This document shows positions 26,834 to 35,142 of a stretch of 52,311 nt of DNA, one piece after another; the stretch's first letter is position 1, and the number at the start of each line of letters is the position of its first letter. The position numbers and the translations under genes were made by a program. Where the stretch lies: NCBI GenBank assembly GCA_029959555.1, contig JASCPI010000035.1, positions 1 through 52,311 of the forward strand, written 5' to 3'. The notes below the pieces were generated by a model. The model did no database searches and was not told the DNA's origin. It was given only the letters and a program-made list of their open reading frames with translations. Origin of the DNA: Lysobacteraceae bacterium PS02065 (GTDB taxonomy: Bacteria; Pseudomonadota; Gammaproteobacteria; Xanthomonadales; Rhodanobacteraceae).

Positions 26834-27395
26834 ATCCGCAGAGCGCATCCTCGTCGTCGACGACGACGAAACCTTCGTCCACGTGCTGTCGCGTGCGCTC
26901 GGCGCGCGCGGCTTCGAGGTCAGCGGCGCGCGCGACGCGACCCAGGCGCTCGCGGCCTGCACCGAACACCGCCCGCGCTACGTGGTGCTCGATCTCAAAC
27001 TCGGCAGCGAGAGCGGCCTCGCGCTGATCCCGCGCCTGCTCGCGGTGCGCCCGGACCTGCGCATCCTGCTGTTGACGGGCTACGCGTCGATCGCCACCGC
27101 GGTCGAGGCGATCAAGCGCGGTGCGCACGACTACCTCGCCAAGCCCGTCGACGCCGACCAGGTGGTCGCGGCGCTGCTCGGCGAATCGGCCAGCCACGTC
27201 AACGCCGCGGTCGTGCCCGATGCACCACCGCCGCTCAAGCGCCTGGAGTGGGAACACATCCAGCGCGTGCTCGCCGAGTGCGACGGCAACATCTCCGAGG
27301 CCGCGCGCCGCCTCGGCCTGCATCGCCGCACGCTGCAGCGCAAGCTCGCCAAGCGCCCCGTGCGCGAAGCAAGGCGCGACGTCCCGCCCGGTTGA
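26823..27395 (+). CDS. regA: RegA/PrrA-like response regulator
   Basis: This 190-residue protein has a receiver domain with VVDDDETFV, phospho-Asp57 in YVVLDLKLG and K in YLAKPVDAD. The C-terminal Fis-type helix-turn-helix reads GNISEAARRLGLHRRTLQRK. Length and the Fis HTH fit RegA/PrrA/ActR. It starts 11 bases before the regB stop, so translation is coupled. The region from the hydrolase through this gene lacks internal terminators, so one transcript is likely. Confidence 0.92.
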   Translation: MATESAERILVVDDDETFVHVLSRALGARGFEVSGARDATQALAACTEHRPRYVVLDLKLGSESGLALIPRLLAVRPDLRILLLTGYASIATAVEAIKRGAHDYLAKPVDADQVVAALLGESASHVNAAVVPDAPPPLKRLEWEHIQRVLAECDGNISEAARRLGLHRRTLQRKLAKRPVREARRDVPPG

Positions 27396-27465
27396 TCGAC
27401 GTCAACGCGCGTTTCGCGCGCGTGCGCAGAATGCAGGCTCCGTTTCCACGCAGCCTGCACCGCGC

Positions 27466-28248
27466 ATGCCCACCGAGCTGTTCCGCAAGGGCGATCACGC
27501 CTGCATCGCCTTCCACGACCTCGTGCGCGGCGACGACGGCGTCCACGCCAACCAGTTCCTCGTCATCGACGGCGCCGAATCCGCGTTGATCGATCCCGGC
27601 GGCGCGCTGCTCTACACGCCGCTCAGCCTCGCGATGTCGCCGTACGTGCAGCCGCGCGACCTCACCTGGATCGTCGCCTCGCACCAGGATCCCGACATCA
27701 TCGGCTCGGTCGACCGCTGGCTCATGTACACGAAGGCGCGCATCGTGTGCTCGAAACTGTGGGGCCGCTTCATCCCGCACAGCGTGCCGCACTACCAGAA
27801 GGACACCGGCGCCGACCGTTACATGCTGCTGCCCGACGAAGGCGGCGACATCCCGATCGGCTTCTCGTATCTGCGCGCCGTGCCGGGCCACTTCCTGCAC
27901 AGCGTCGGCAACTTCCAGTTCTACGATCCGGTCAGCCGCATCCTGTTCTCGGGCGACCTCGGCGCCTCGATGGCCGAAGTGCCTTACGAGCCGATCGACG
28001 ACTTCGACGTGCACCAGCAGACCATGATCGGCTTCCACCGCCGCTACATGGCCTCCAACCGCGCCTGCCGCTGGTGGGCCCGCCGCGCCCGCCAGCTCGA
28101 TCTCGCGATGATCGTGCCTCAGCACGGCCCGCCGATCGCGGGCGCGGCCAACATCCGCCGGTTCATCGACTGGGTGGAGTCGCTCGTGTGCGGGGTGGAT
28201 CTGCTGACGGAGGACGAGCGGGAGCTGGGGTGGATGGGGAGGATGTGA
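27466..28248 (+). CDS. oxygen-binding diiron (ODP-type) MBL-fold protein
   Basis: This 260-residue protein has an MBL-like metal site SHQDPDIIGS (H73, D75, D77), then PGHFLHSVGNFQFY, LFSGDLGASM and VPQHGPPIAG. The first motif differs from the hydrolytic HxHxDH by having an acidic ligand set and no second His, as in the diiron ODP and flavodiiron proteins that bind oxygen rather than hydrolyse substrates. It lies 70 bases after regA. An oxygen-binding protein next to a RegB/RegA redox pair suggests a sensor or input role; this is inference. It has no flavodoxin domain, unlike full flavodiiron enzymes. Confidence 0.8.
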   Translation: MPTELFRKGDHACIAFHDLVRGDDGVHANQFLVIDGAESALIDPGGALLYTPLSLAMSPYVQPRDLTWIVASHQDPDIIGSVDRWLMYTKARIVCSKLWGRFIPHSVPHYQKDTGADRYMLLPDEGGDIPIGFSYLRAVPGHFLHSVGNFQFYDPVSRILFSGDLGASMAEVPYEPIDDFDVHQQTMIGFHRRYMASNRACRWWARRARQLDLAMIVPQHGPPIAGAANIRRFIDWVESLVCGVDLLTEDERELGWMGRM

Positions 28249-28259
28249 GGGGCCTTCGA

Positions 28260-28295
28260 TTGACAGCCCGTTCCGTCAGTACCAAAATTTGGTAC
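28260..28295 (+). promoter_or_regulatory. parDE promoter and palindromic operator
   Basis: A perfect -35 box TTGACA (28260-28265) is followed after 17 bases by a -10-like CAAAAT (28283-28288). That -10 sits inside the palindrome GTACCAAA-A-TTTGGTAC (28279-28295, 8-bp arms, one central A). The operator thus covers the -10, the usual layout for autorepression by a ParD-ParE complex. A GGAGG ribosome binding site follows before the parD ATG at 28309. Confidence 0.75.
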
Positions 28296-28308
28296 ACGGA
28301 GGTGCCTC

Positions 28309-28548
28309 ATGGCCCGGAATACCAGCGTCAGCCTTGGTGATCACTTCGACCAGTTCATCTCGGCGCAGATCGACAGCGGGCGGTACAGCTCCGCGAGCGA
28401 GGTGGTCCGGGCAGGACTGCGGCTTCTCGAGACCAACGAGAGCAAGCTCGACGTCCTGCGCAACGCGCTGATCGCGGGCGAGCAGAGCGGGCCGGCGACG
28501 TACAGCTACGCGTCGCTCGTCGCCGAGCTGGATACCGAGTTGACGTGA
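28309..28548 (+). CDS. parD: ParD-type antitoxin
   Basis: This 79-residue protein of type II toxin-antitoxin type has an N-terminal ribbon-helix-helix DNA-binding region (RNTSVSLGDHFDQFISAQIDS and a following SSASEVVRAGL) and a C-terminal toxin-binding helix. GGAGG lies 6 bases before ATG. It directly follows the palindromic operator and overlaps the toxin start by one base (TGATG), so synthesis is coupled. It most likely represses the operon with the toxin and neutralises it. Confidence 0.92.
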   Translation: MARNTSVSLGDHFDQFISAQIDSGRYSSASEVVRAGLRLLETNESKLDVLRNALIAGEQSGPATYSYASLVAELDTELT

Positions 28549-28841
28549 TGCGGTTCGAGCTGACGAGGTCGGCCCGGCAGGACCTCGCGTCGATAGCACG
28601 GCACACCCAGGAACGATGGGGCGTCGAGCAGCGCAACACCTACCTGAAGCAGATCGACCAGGCGTTCCATTCACTGGCGACGAATCCCTTGATCGGCCGC
28701 GCCTGCGACGAGATCCGTGAGGGGTATCGCAAGCTCCCGCATGGACGCCACGTGATCTACTACAAGCCCGCCGTGGATCACATCCTGATCGTGCGTGTCC
28801 TGCACGCCGGGATGGATGTGGAATCCAACCTCGGCTCCTGA
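28548..28841 (+). CDS. parE: ParE/RelE-fold toxin
   Basis: This 97-residue toxin of the ParE family has the pattern RFELTRSARQDLASIARHTQ, then GRACDEIREGYRKLPHGRHV, IYYKPAVDHILIVRVLHAGM. ParE toxins poison DNA gyrase; RelE-fold relatives cleave mRNA, so the target should be tested. ATG at 28548 overlaps the parD stop (TGA 28546-28548); a GTG at 28545 is an alternative start. It is not truncated. Confidence 0.88.
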   Translation: MRFELTRSARQDLASIARHTQERWGVEQRNTYLKQIDQAFHSLATNPLIGRACDEIREGYRKLPHGRHVIYYKPAVDHILIVRVLHAGMDVESNLGS

Positions 28842-28899
28842 CATCGATCGCCCTGCCCCCGCAGCGGGACGCGACCTGCAGTCATTCCCCGCACTCGTC

Positions 28900-28998
28900 C
28901 TAATCGAACACCCCACGAAAGATCACGTCAACGATGTTCGTGTCCACCGCACTGTGCACGCCGCTCGTATCGACGTACCACGGCGGGATGGTCACCTA
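28900..28998 (-). pseudogene. frame continuation after in-frame TAG of beta-helix gene
   Basis: Directly after the TAG at 28996-28998 the same frame stays open for 31 codons to a second TAG at 28900-28902. It reads VTIPPWYVDTSGVH, then SAVDTNIVDV and ends VIFRGVFD. The end resembles the VFRDGFD tail of the beta-helix protein at 11674-12882. I read this as the original C-terminus of the adjacent gene cut off by one nonsense codon. A sequencing error or programmed readthrough cannot be excluded. Confidence 0.75.
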
Positions 28999-31269
28999 TG
29001 CCGTGACGGACAGCGTGCCGCCCGGGAACGGGACGATGCTGCCGCGCAGGTAGACGTAGCGTTGATCGTGCGCGCCCACGTCGATGCGCGTCGCGACGTG
29101 GCCGGCGCCGCCGGTGGGTGAGCAGGCGCGGTCGCATGACCACGTCAGGCCGTCGAGGGCGACGGCGGGTGTGGCGGCGGTCGTCACGATCACGCCGAAG
29201 GCGTGCTGGTCGCCGTCGTTGCGTACGGTGATCGTGTAGCCCGGGGTCGGGCCGTGGCCGATGAGCGTGGTGCCGTCGTCGATCGTGATCGAGACCGTGG
29301 CGGGCATCGTGGCGGCGGAGCACATCACGGCGGTGTCCTGCATGGTGCCGTCGGCGACACCGCTACCCTGCGTGACGGTGCAGGTCTGGCCCGAAGGCTG
29401 GGTCGCGACGGTGACGCTGTAGGGCGTGCCGTGATCGAGCGGCGCCTCGAACACGAAGCGGCCGTCGGCCGTAATCGGCAGCGCGTCGCCACCGTTCAAG
29501 CGCAGCGCGAGGCCGCTGCCGGCGAGGCCTTGCACGAAGCCGGCGATTGCGTGCGTGTCGATCGCGAACGCGGCGTTGCAGCTCCTCGTGCCGTCGATCG
29601 ACAGCCGCGCGCTTTCCGGGTCGATCAGCGTGGCCGTACAGTCGCCGCTCCAGTCCGCGAGGCGCCAGCCCGGGGCGGGCGTCGCGGTGAGCCAGAGGAT
29701 CGACGCATCGTGCTCGCCGACGAAGGTCGCGTTGCAGTCGGCACCTCCGGCTGACGTGCACTGCACGATGCCGCCGCTGCTGCCGGTGCCGGTCGGCAGC
29801 GGCAAGGCGTCGACACGCCCCTGCCCGGTGACGGACGCCGCGATCGTGAAGCTGCCCTGGCGCACCTCGAACGCACCGATATCGCAATGTGCGCCTTGCG
29901 GGCGCTCGCCGAGGCGGGCGTCGTAGGTCACGGTATCGAGGCTCTGCAGGATGGTCAGCGGCACATGCGGCCAGATGCTGGTATGAACGCTGCCCGCGGG
30001 CGCCATGCATGTCGCGTCGTCGCCCGCATCGATCAGCGGGCTTCCGTCGAGCGGACGCATCGTCTTGACATAGCCGCCGTTGTCGGCGAGCGGACCGAGC
30101 CGGGGATCATCACCGAACAGGTTGCCGGTGCCCTCGACGTGGCCGCGTGCGCGGCTGTCGAGCATCGAGCCGCTCACCGTTCCCGCGACGAGAGTCGCGC
30201 CGGGCGTGTGGACGTGATCGCCCCCGAACGCACCCTCCCACGGATTGGTGCCGTTGTCGGTGATGACGCTGTTGGCGATCAGCGACCCTCCGGGGGAAGG
30301 GTCTTCGCTGTGCAGGCCTTGTCCCATGCCGCCCCGGTTGCCGACGATCGTGGTATTGCGCAGCTCGAGGTTCTCGCCGACCTGATAGACACCGGATCCC
30401 GTCCACCCGTACTCCTCGGACAGGATCTCGTTGCCGGTGATCGTGCTGTTCCAGAACACGAGCGGCTTCTGGGGCCAGGTCATCGGTCCGAAGGTCGCGG
30501 AGACACCGGCACCGCTGTGCTCGGAGGTGTTGTGGGAGATCGTCGAGCGCAGGAAATAGGCGCTGGCGTTGTAGAGGAAGACCCCGCCGCCGCCGAAACC
30601 GCGGTTGCCCTCCACCGTACTGTCGATGAGATTCAGGGTCGGCGGATAGGTGTAGGTGGTGGCGCCCAGCATGAAGACGCCGCCACCGTTGTCGTCGGCC
30701 ACATTGCCGATCACGCGGGAACGGATCAGGCTCAGCTCGATCAGGCCCAGGACGAACATCCCGGCGCCGGCCCCCGCCCCGTTCGGCCCCTGCGCGGCGC
30801 GGCCGCCGGTGAACGTCATGTCGTGGAAGGTCAGCATGGAAGCCTCCGGGGCGCCGGTGCCGCGCTCGCCCTCGACCCTCAGCACGCGCGAGGCCTGCCG
30901 GGCGTCGACGACCACACCATGGCCGCGCACGATCACCCTGCTGAGAAAGGGGTAACCCACGCTTCTGAAGCTCAACTCGCCGTGCTCGAGCAGGATCCGC
31001 GTGTTGGCGAGCCACGGCGCGAACTCGAGCATGGCGTAGCCAGGGTTGGTGGGGATCTGGCAGGTGCCGCTGATCGCCAGGAGCGACACGGTGTTCAGCG
31101 CCTGCCGAAGGCTGCACGTCGTGGGATTGAGGGGATGAGGATCGCCGCCGTCGGTGATCCATATGCGAAATGCCTCCGTCTGCGCCGCCGCCTGCACGGG
31201 GAGCAGGGCGATCGCGAGCGCCGTTGCGAGGAGCGTATGGCGCGGCAGGCGGAGGGATCGGCGGCTCAT
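28996..31269 (-). CDS. exported CSLREA-type beta-helix protein, amber-truncated
   Basis: This 757-residue protein has a signal peptide (MSRRSLRLPRHTLLATALAI, cleavage after AAA) and TTCSLRQALNTVSLL, a CSLRE variant. The first 450 residues are repeated short strands of a right-handed parallel beta helix closing at CDIGAFEVRQG. The C-terminal part has Cys-rich beta-sandwich stretches and a DUF11/CARDB-like segment (GPTPGYTITVRNDG). It stops at TAG 28996, but the frame continues in homologous-looking sequence to 28900. AGGAG lies 7 bases before ATG at 31269. It is probably a surface or secreted adhesin-like protein; function unknown. Confidence 0.85.
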   Translation of the reverse strand: MSRRSLRLPRHTLLATALAIALLPVQAAAQTEAFRIWITDGGDPHPLNPTTCSLRQALNTVSLLAISGTCQIPTNPGYAMLEFAPWLANTRILLEHGELSFRSVGYPFLSRVIVRGHGVVVDARQASRVLRVEGERGTGAPEASMLTFHDMTFTGGRAAQGPNGAGAGAGMFVLGLIELSLIRSRVIGNVADDNGGGVFMLGATTYTYPPTLNLIDSTVEGNRGFGGGGVFLYNASAYFLRSTISHNTSEHSGAGVSATFGPMTWPQKPLVFWNSTITGNEILSEEYGWTGSGVYQVGENLELRNTTIVGNRGGMGQGLHSEDPSPGGSLIANSVITDNGTNPWEGAFGGDHVHTPGATLVAGTVSGSMLDSRARGHVEGTGNLFGDDPRLGPLADNGGYVKTMRPLDGSPLIDAGDDATCMAPAGSVHTSIWPHVPLTILQSLDTVTYDARLGERPQGAHCDIGAFEVRQGSFTIAASVTGQGRVDALPLPTGTGSSGGIVQCTSAGGADCNATFVGEHDASILWLTATPAPGWRLADWSGDCTATLIDPESARLSIDGTRSCNAAFAIDTHAIAGFVQGLAGSGLALRLNGGDALPITADGRFVFEAPLDHGTPYSVTVATQPSGQTCTVTQGSGVADGTMQDTAVMCSAATMPATVSITIDDGTTLIGHGPTPGYTITVRNDGDQHAFGVIVTTAATPAVALDGLTWSCDRACSPTGGAGHVATRIDVGAHDQRYVYLRGSIVPFPGGTLSVTA

Positions 31270-31320
31270 CTCGGGCTCCTGGCATCGGGGGTGATGAACG
31301 GGGCGTGCGGGTCACGGCGC

Positions 31321-31338
31321 GCATCGGCATGCCGATGC
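31321..31338. promoter_or_regulatory. 18-bp perfect palindrome upstream of beta-helix gene
   Basis: GCATCGGCATGCCGATGC is its own reverse complement. It lies 51 bases upstream of the beta-helix gene start, in a 347-base gap (31270-31616) without a gene. A LuxR-type regulator gene lies just beyond the gap on the same strand, so this may be its operator. I see no other structure in the gap. Confidence 0.4.
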
Positions 31339-31616
31339 ACGGACCGGCCGCGCAAGGCAGCCGATGCGATGCATGCGGTCATGGCGATGTCCCCTTGATG
31401 ACGCATCGGCGCGACGCGGCGCATCCGCGCGTCGTACCGGTGGGCGTCGTCGGCGCGGCAGCGGCGCACGCGCCGGCAGCCCGAGCAGCTTCAGCCACAG
31501 GAACCACCGATGCGTCGGATCGGCTCGACGCTAGCGACCCGCCCGCGCGGCGACAATGGGCCGACGGCCCATGCGCGCCGGCTCCGCGGTCTCGCGCGGA
31601 AGCCGATCAGCGGGGA

Positions 31617-32375
31617 TCAGCCCTCGGGCCCGACGCTGCTCGCGCGCTCGAGCAACAGGCGCGCATCGGCACGCCCGGCGACGCCGAGCTTGGCGTAGAG
31701 ATTCTCGAGATGGCGCTTGACGGTCGCGGGCCGGATGCCGAGCTGCGTCGCGATCTGCTGGTTGCGCATGCCGTTCGCGACCCACAGCAGCACTTCGCGC
31801 TCGCGTACGGTGAGGCGCGCCGGCGCCGCCGCATCGTCGTCCGTGGAGACGGCGGCGCGCAGTCGTTCCTGCGCCTGCAACCGCTGCCAGGACGCCTGCA
31901 CGTGGGCCTCGAGCAGGCGCAGGCCGAGGCGCTCGGCATCGCGGAAACCACGCCGCGAGCGCGTCATGTTGAGCGTGAGCAAGCCGTTGCGCGCGAGCGG
32001 GATGTCGAGCCCGAGGCCGTCCTGCTGGCCGAGACGGCCGTAGGCTTCGGCGTACAGCTCGGTGCGATGCCAGGCGCGACGGCTCAGCACGTCGGAGATG
32101 CTGCGCGGTGTGCCGAGGCGCTGGCGATACAGCGGGTTCTGGTGCAGGTAGCGATGCACGGCCACGTTGATCTCGGCCGGAATCGCCCCGCGCGGGTCGT
32201 AGGCCGTCGACGAGGCCATGCCGTCGACACCGCTCCAGTCCACGACCGCGATGTCACCGCTGACGACCAGACGCAGCACGTGCAGCAGGTTGCCCGGGAA
32301 CTGCGCCAGCGACGGCGTCGCGTGCACGGCCAGCACGGCCTGGTTGTAACGATGCAGTTCGATGCGGCTCAGCAT
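31617..32375 (-). CDS. LuxR-type HTH transcriptional regulator
   Basis: This 252-residue regulator has a C-terminal LuxR/GerE helix-turn-helix (LTVREREVLLWVANGMRNQQ, then IATQLGIRPATVKRHLENLY). The N-terminal 180 residues show no recognised acyl-homoserine-lactone or receiver domain; it is an unclassified sensor region. ATG at 32375 is the first in-frame start. It is encoded upstream of the large beta-helix gene on the same strand, 347 bases away, with a perfect palindrome in between; regulation of that gene is inferred only. Confidence 0.88.
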   Translation of the reverse strand: MLSRIELHRYNQAVLAVHATPSLAQFPGNLLHVLRLVVSGDIAVVDWSGVDGMASSTAYDPRGAIPAEINVAVHRYLHQNPLYRQRLGTPRSISDVLSRRAWHRTELYAEAYGRLGQQDGLGLDIPLARNGLLTLNMTRSRRGFRDAERLGLRLLEAHVQASWQRLQAQERLRAAVSTDDDAAAPARLTVREREVLLWVANGMRNQQIATQLGIRPATVKRHLENLYAKLGVAGRADARLLLERASSVGPEG

Positions 32376-32493
32376 GATCGTGCGACGAGACGGCGGCGCG
32401 ATCGATCATCGCAAAAAGTCGTGGCGGGTGGTGTTGTGTGCGCGGGCTGACGAGCACCATGGTCAGAGGCAGAAGATGGGCCCGTCAGAAACT

Positions 32494-32512
32494 GGCGTCA
32501 GGTTCATTCGCC
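32494..32512. repeat. degenerate half copy of the 14265 inverted repeat
   Basis: GGCGTCAGGTTCATTCGCC matches 17 of 19 positions of GGGGTCAGGTTCATTTGCC from 14267-14285. No second arm is visible nearby. The 448-base gap 32376-32823 holds this, repeat copy C and no credible gene. Confidence 0.6.
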
Positions 32513-32666
32513 ATCGAACGACATCGCGTGGCGTGCGCAGTGCTACTCCGGGGAGGTCCTTGCAGCGCATCGTGCTTTCAGCAGAGCTGTCGCGTGGTGG
32601 CTCCCGGCGCTCGGCGTCGCGCGACGTCACGGACTCGGCGCGCCCTTAGGGAATTGCGTTGGGCTT

Positions 32667-32790
32667 GAGTCCCTCTCCCTACGGAAGAGGGGTTGGGGAG
32701 GCGGTGCGGGATCGTGACCACCTCCGATCAATGTCGCGATCCCGGACCCTCATCCGGCCCTTCGGGCCACCTTCTCCCGGAGGGAGAAGG
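32667..32790. repeat. multi-hairpin intergenic repeat, copy C
   Basis: A third copy in the same orientation as A: CCCTCTCCCTACGGAAGAGG, GGTGCGGGATCGTGACCACC, TGTCGCGATCCCGGACCC, CATCCGGCCCTTCGGGCCAC and TTCTCCCGGAGGGAGAAGGG. It lies upstream of the LuxR gene and 34 bases past the isoaspartyl peptidase stop, so it faces that gene's 3' end. The centre differs from A but matches B closely. Confidence 0.8.
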
Positions 32791-32823
32791 GAAAGCGATT
32801 GGGCCGCGCTGACCTCGGGAGGT

Positions 32824-33777
<954 letters not shown>

Positions 33778-33827
33778 CGCGGGCTCGCGGGTCGGGTGAC
33801 GGAATGTCGCAGGAAGGAGGCGCGCGC

Positions 33828-34460
33828 TCAGCGTTTCAGCAGCGGCTCGAGGGTCGGCCATACGTGGTCGAGCACCTTCGGCTGCGCCGCGGCGGTCGGG
33901 TGCAGGCCGTCGGCCTGCATGAGGCTGTCGTCGAGGGCGACGCCCTCGAGCAGGAACGGGACGAACGGCAGCTTGAATTCGGTCGCCAAGTCGCGATACA
34001 TGACCCGAAGGCCGTCGCGGTATTGCGGTCCGTAGTTGACCGGAATCTCGATGCCGAGCAGCAGCGCCTGCGCGCCGGCGTCGCGGACGAGGGTCAGGAT
34101 CTTCACGAGGTTCTCGCGCGGCGCGCTCACCGGCAGGCCGCGCAGCGCATCGTTGGCACCGAGCTCGACGAGCACGATCGCCGGCGCGTGGTCCGCGAGC
34201 AGCTTCGGCAGGCGCGCGAGTCCGCCGGCCGTGGTCTCGCCGCTGATCGACGCGTTGACGACCTCGCGTGCGGGATCCTGTTCGGCCAGGCGCTTGCGCA
34301 GCAGGCTCACCCAGCCTTCCTCGGCACGGATGCCGTAGGCGGCCGACAGCGAGTCGCCGAGCACGAGCACCTTGCCGCCCGCCGCCTCGGCGCGCGGCGT
34401 CGCCATCGCCATCCCCGTGAACACCAGTACAGCCAGAAGGAACGCGCGCAGCATGACCAT
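33828..34460 (-). CDS. tesA: GDSL/SGNH arylesterase, TesA-type
   Basis: This 210-residue periplasmic esterase has a signal sequence MVMLRAFLLAVLVFTGMAMA, block I GDSLSAAYG (Ser37), block III GANDALRG and block V DGLHP. TesA has thioesterase, lysophospholipase and protease activities in E. coli. The start is ambiguous: ATG at 34460 (preferred, GGA upstream) or 34454. Either way its 5' end overlaps the divergent ybbA start, the conserved tesA<>ybbA arrangement of Gammaproteobacteria. Confidence 0.92.
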   Translation of the reverse strand: MVMLRAFLLAVLVFTGMAMATPRAEAAGGKVLVLGDSLSAAYGIRAEEGWVSLLRKRLAEQDPAREVVNASISGETTAGGLARLPKLLADHAPAIVLVELGANDALRGLPVSAPRENLVKILTLVRDAGAQALLLGIEIPVNYGPQYRDGLRVMYRDLATEFKLPFVPFLLEGVALDDSLMQADGLHPTAAAQPKVLDHVWPTLEPLLKR

Positions 34461-35142
34461 CGATTCCAGGATCGTCCTCTCGGCCGACAAGCTTAGCAAA
34501 GCCGTCGACGGCCCCGACGGCAGGCTCGTCATCCTCGAGGACGTCGGTCTGACGGTCGAACGCGGCGCGAGCGTCGCGATCGTCGGCGCCTCGGGCTCCG
34601 GCAAGACCACCCTGCTCGGCCTGCTCGCCGGCCTCGACCGCCCGAGCGGCGGCAGCGTCTCGCTGGCCGGCCAACGCCTGGACACGCTCGACGAGGAAGC
34701 GCGCGCACGCCTGCGCCGCCGCCTGGTCGGCTTCGTGTTCCAGTCCTTCCACCTGCTCCCGGCGCTCAACGCCGAGGAGAACGTGATGCTGCCGCTCGAG
34801 CTCGAGGGCCGCGACGACGCGCGCGAGCGCGCCGCGGCCGTGCTCGCCGACGTCGGCCTGCACAAGCGCCTGCACCACTACCCGCATCAGCTCTCGGGCG
34901 GCGAGCAGCAGCGCGTCGCGCTCGCGCGGGCGTTCGTGCACGAGCCCGAGGTGCTGTTCGCCGACGAGCCGACCGGCAACCTCGACCAGCGCACCGGCGC
35001 TGCGATCACGGACCTGCTGTTCGCGCTCAACCGCGAGCGTTCGACCACGCTCGTGCTGGTCACGCACGACCTCACCCTCGCCGCCCGCTGCGCGCGCACG
35101 ATCCGCCTGCGCGACGGCCGCGTCGTCGAGGGCGACGCATGA
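34453..35142 (+). CDS. ybbA: ABC transporter ATPase YbbA
   Basis: This 229-residue ATPase has Walker A GASGSGKTT, Q-loop VFQSFHLLPAL, signature LSGGEQQR, Walker B EVLFADEPT and H-loop VLVTHD. The LolD/MacB-like sequence and the downstream FtsX-type permease (4-base overlap) identify YbbA of the YbbAP system, whose substrate is unsettled. It starts inside the first codons of the divergent tesA gene (34453 versus 34460), so promoters of each must lie in the other gene. Confidence 0.9.
   Translation: MTIDSRIVLSADKLSKAVDGPDGRLVILEDVGLTVERGASVAIVGASGSGKTTLLGLLAGLDRPSGGSVSLAGQRLDTLDEEARARLRRRLVGFVFQSFHLLPALNAEENVMLPLELEGRDDARERAAAVLADVGLHKRLHHYPHQLSGGEQQRVALARAFVHEPEVLFADEPTGNLDQRTGAAITDLLFALNRERSTTLVLVTHDLTLAARCARTIRLRDGRVVEGDA

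Noticed and set aside
32438..32668. Short plus-strand frame as a RAYT transposase remnant beside the degenerate repeat
   Set aside because: Only a weak CF-rich stretch resembles these transposases; no HUH or Tyr motif is visible.
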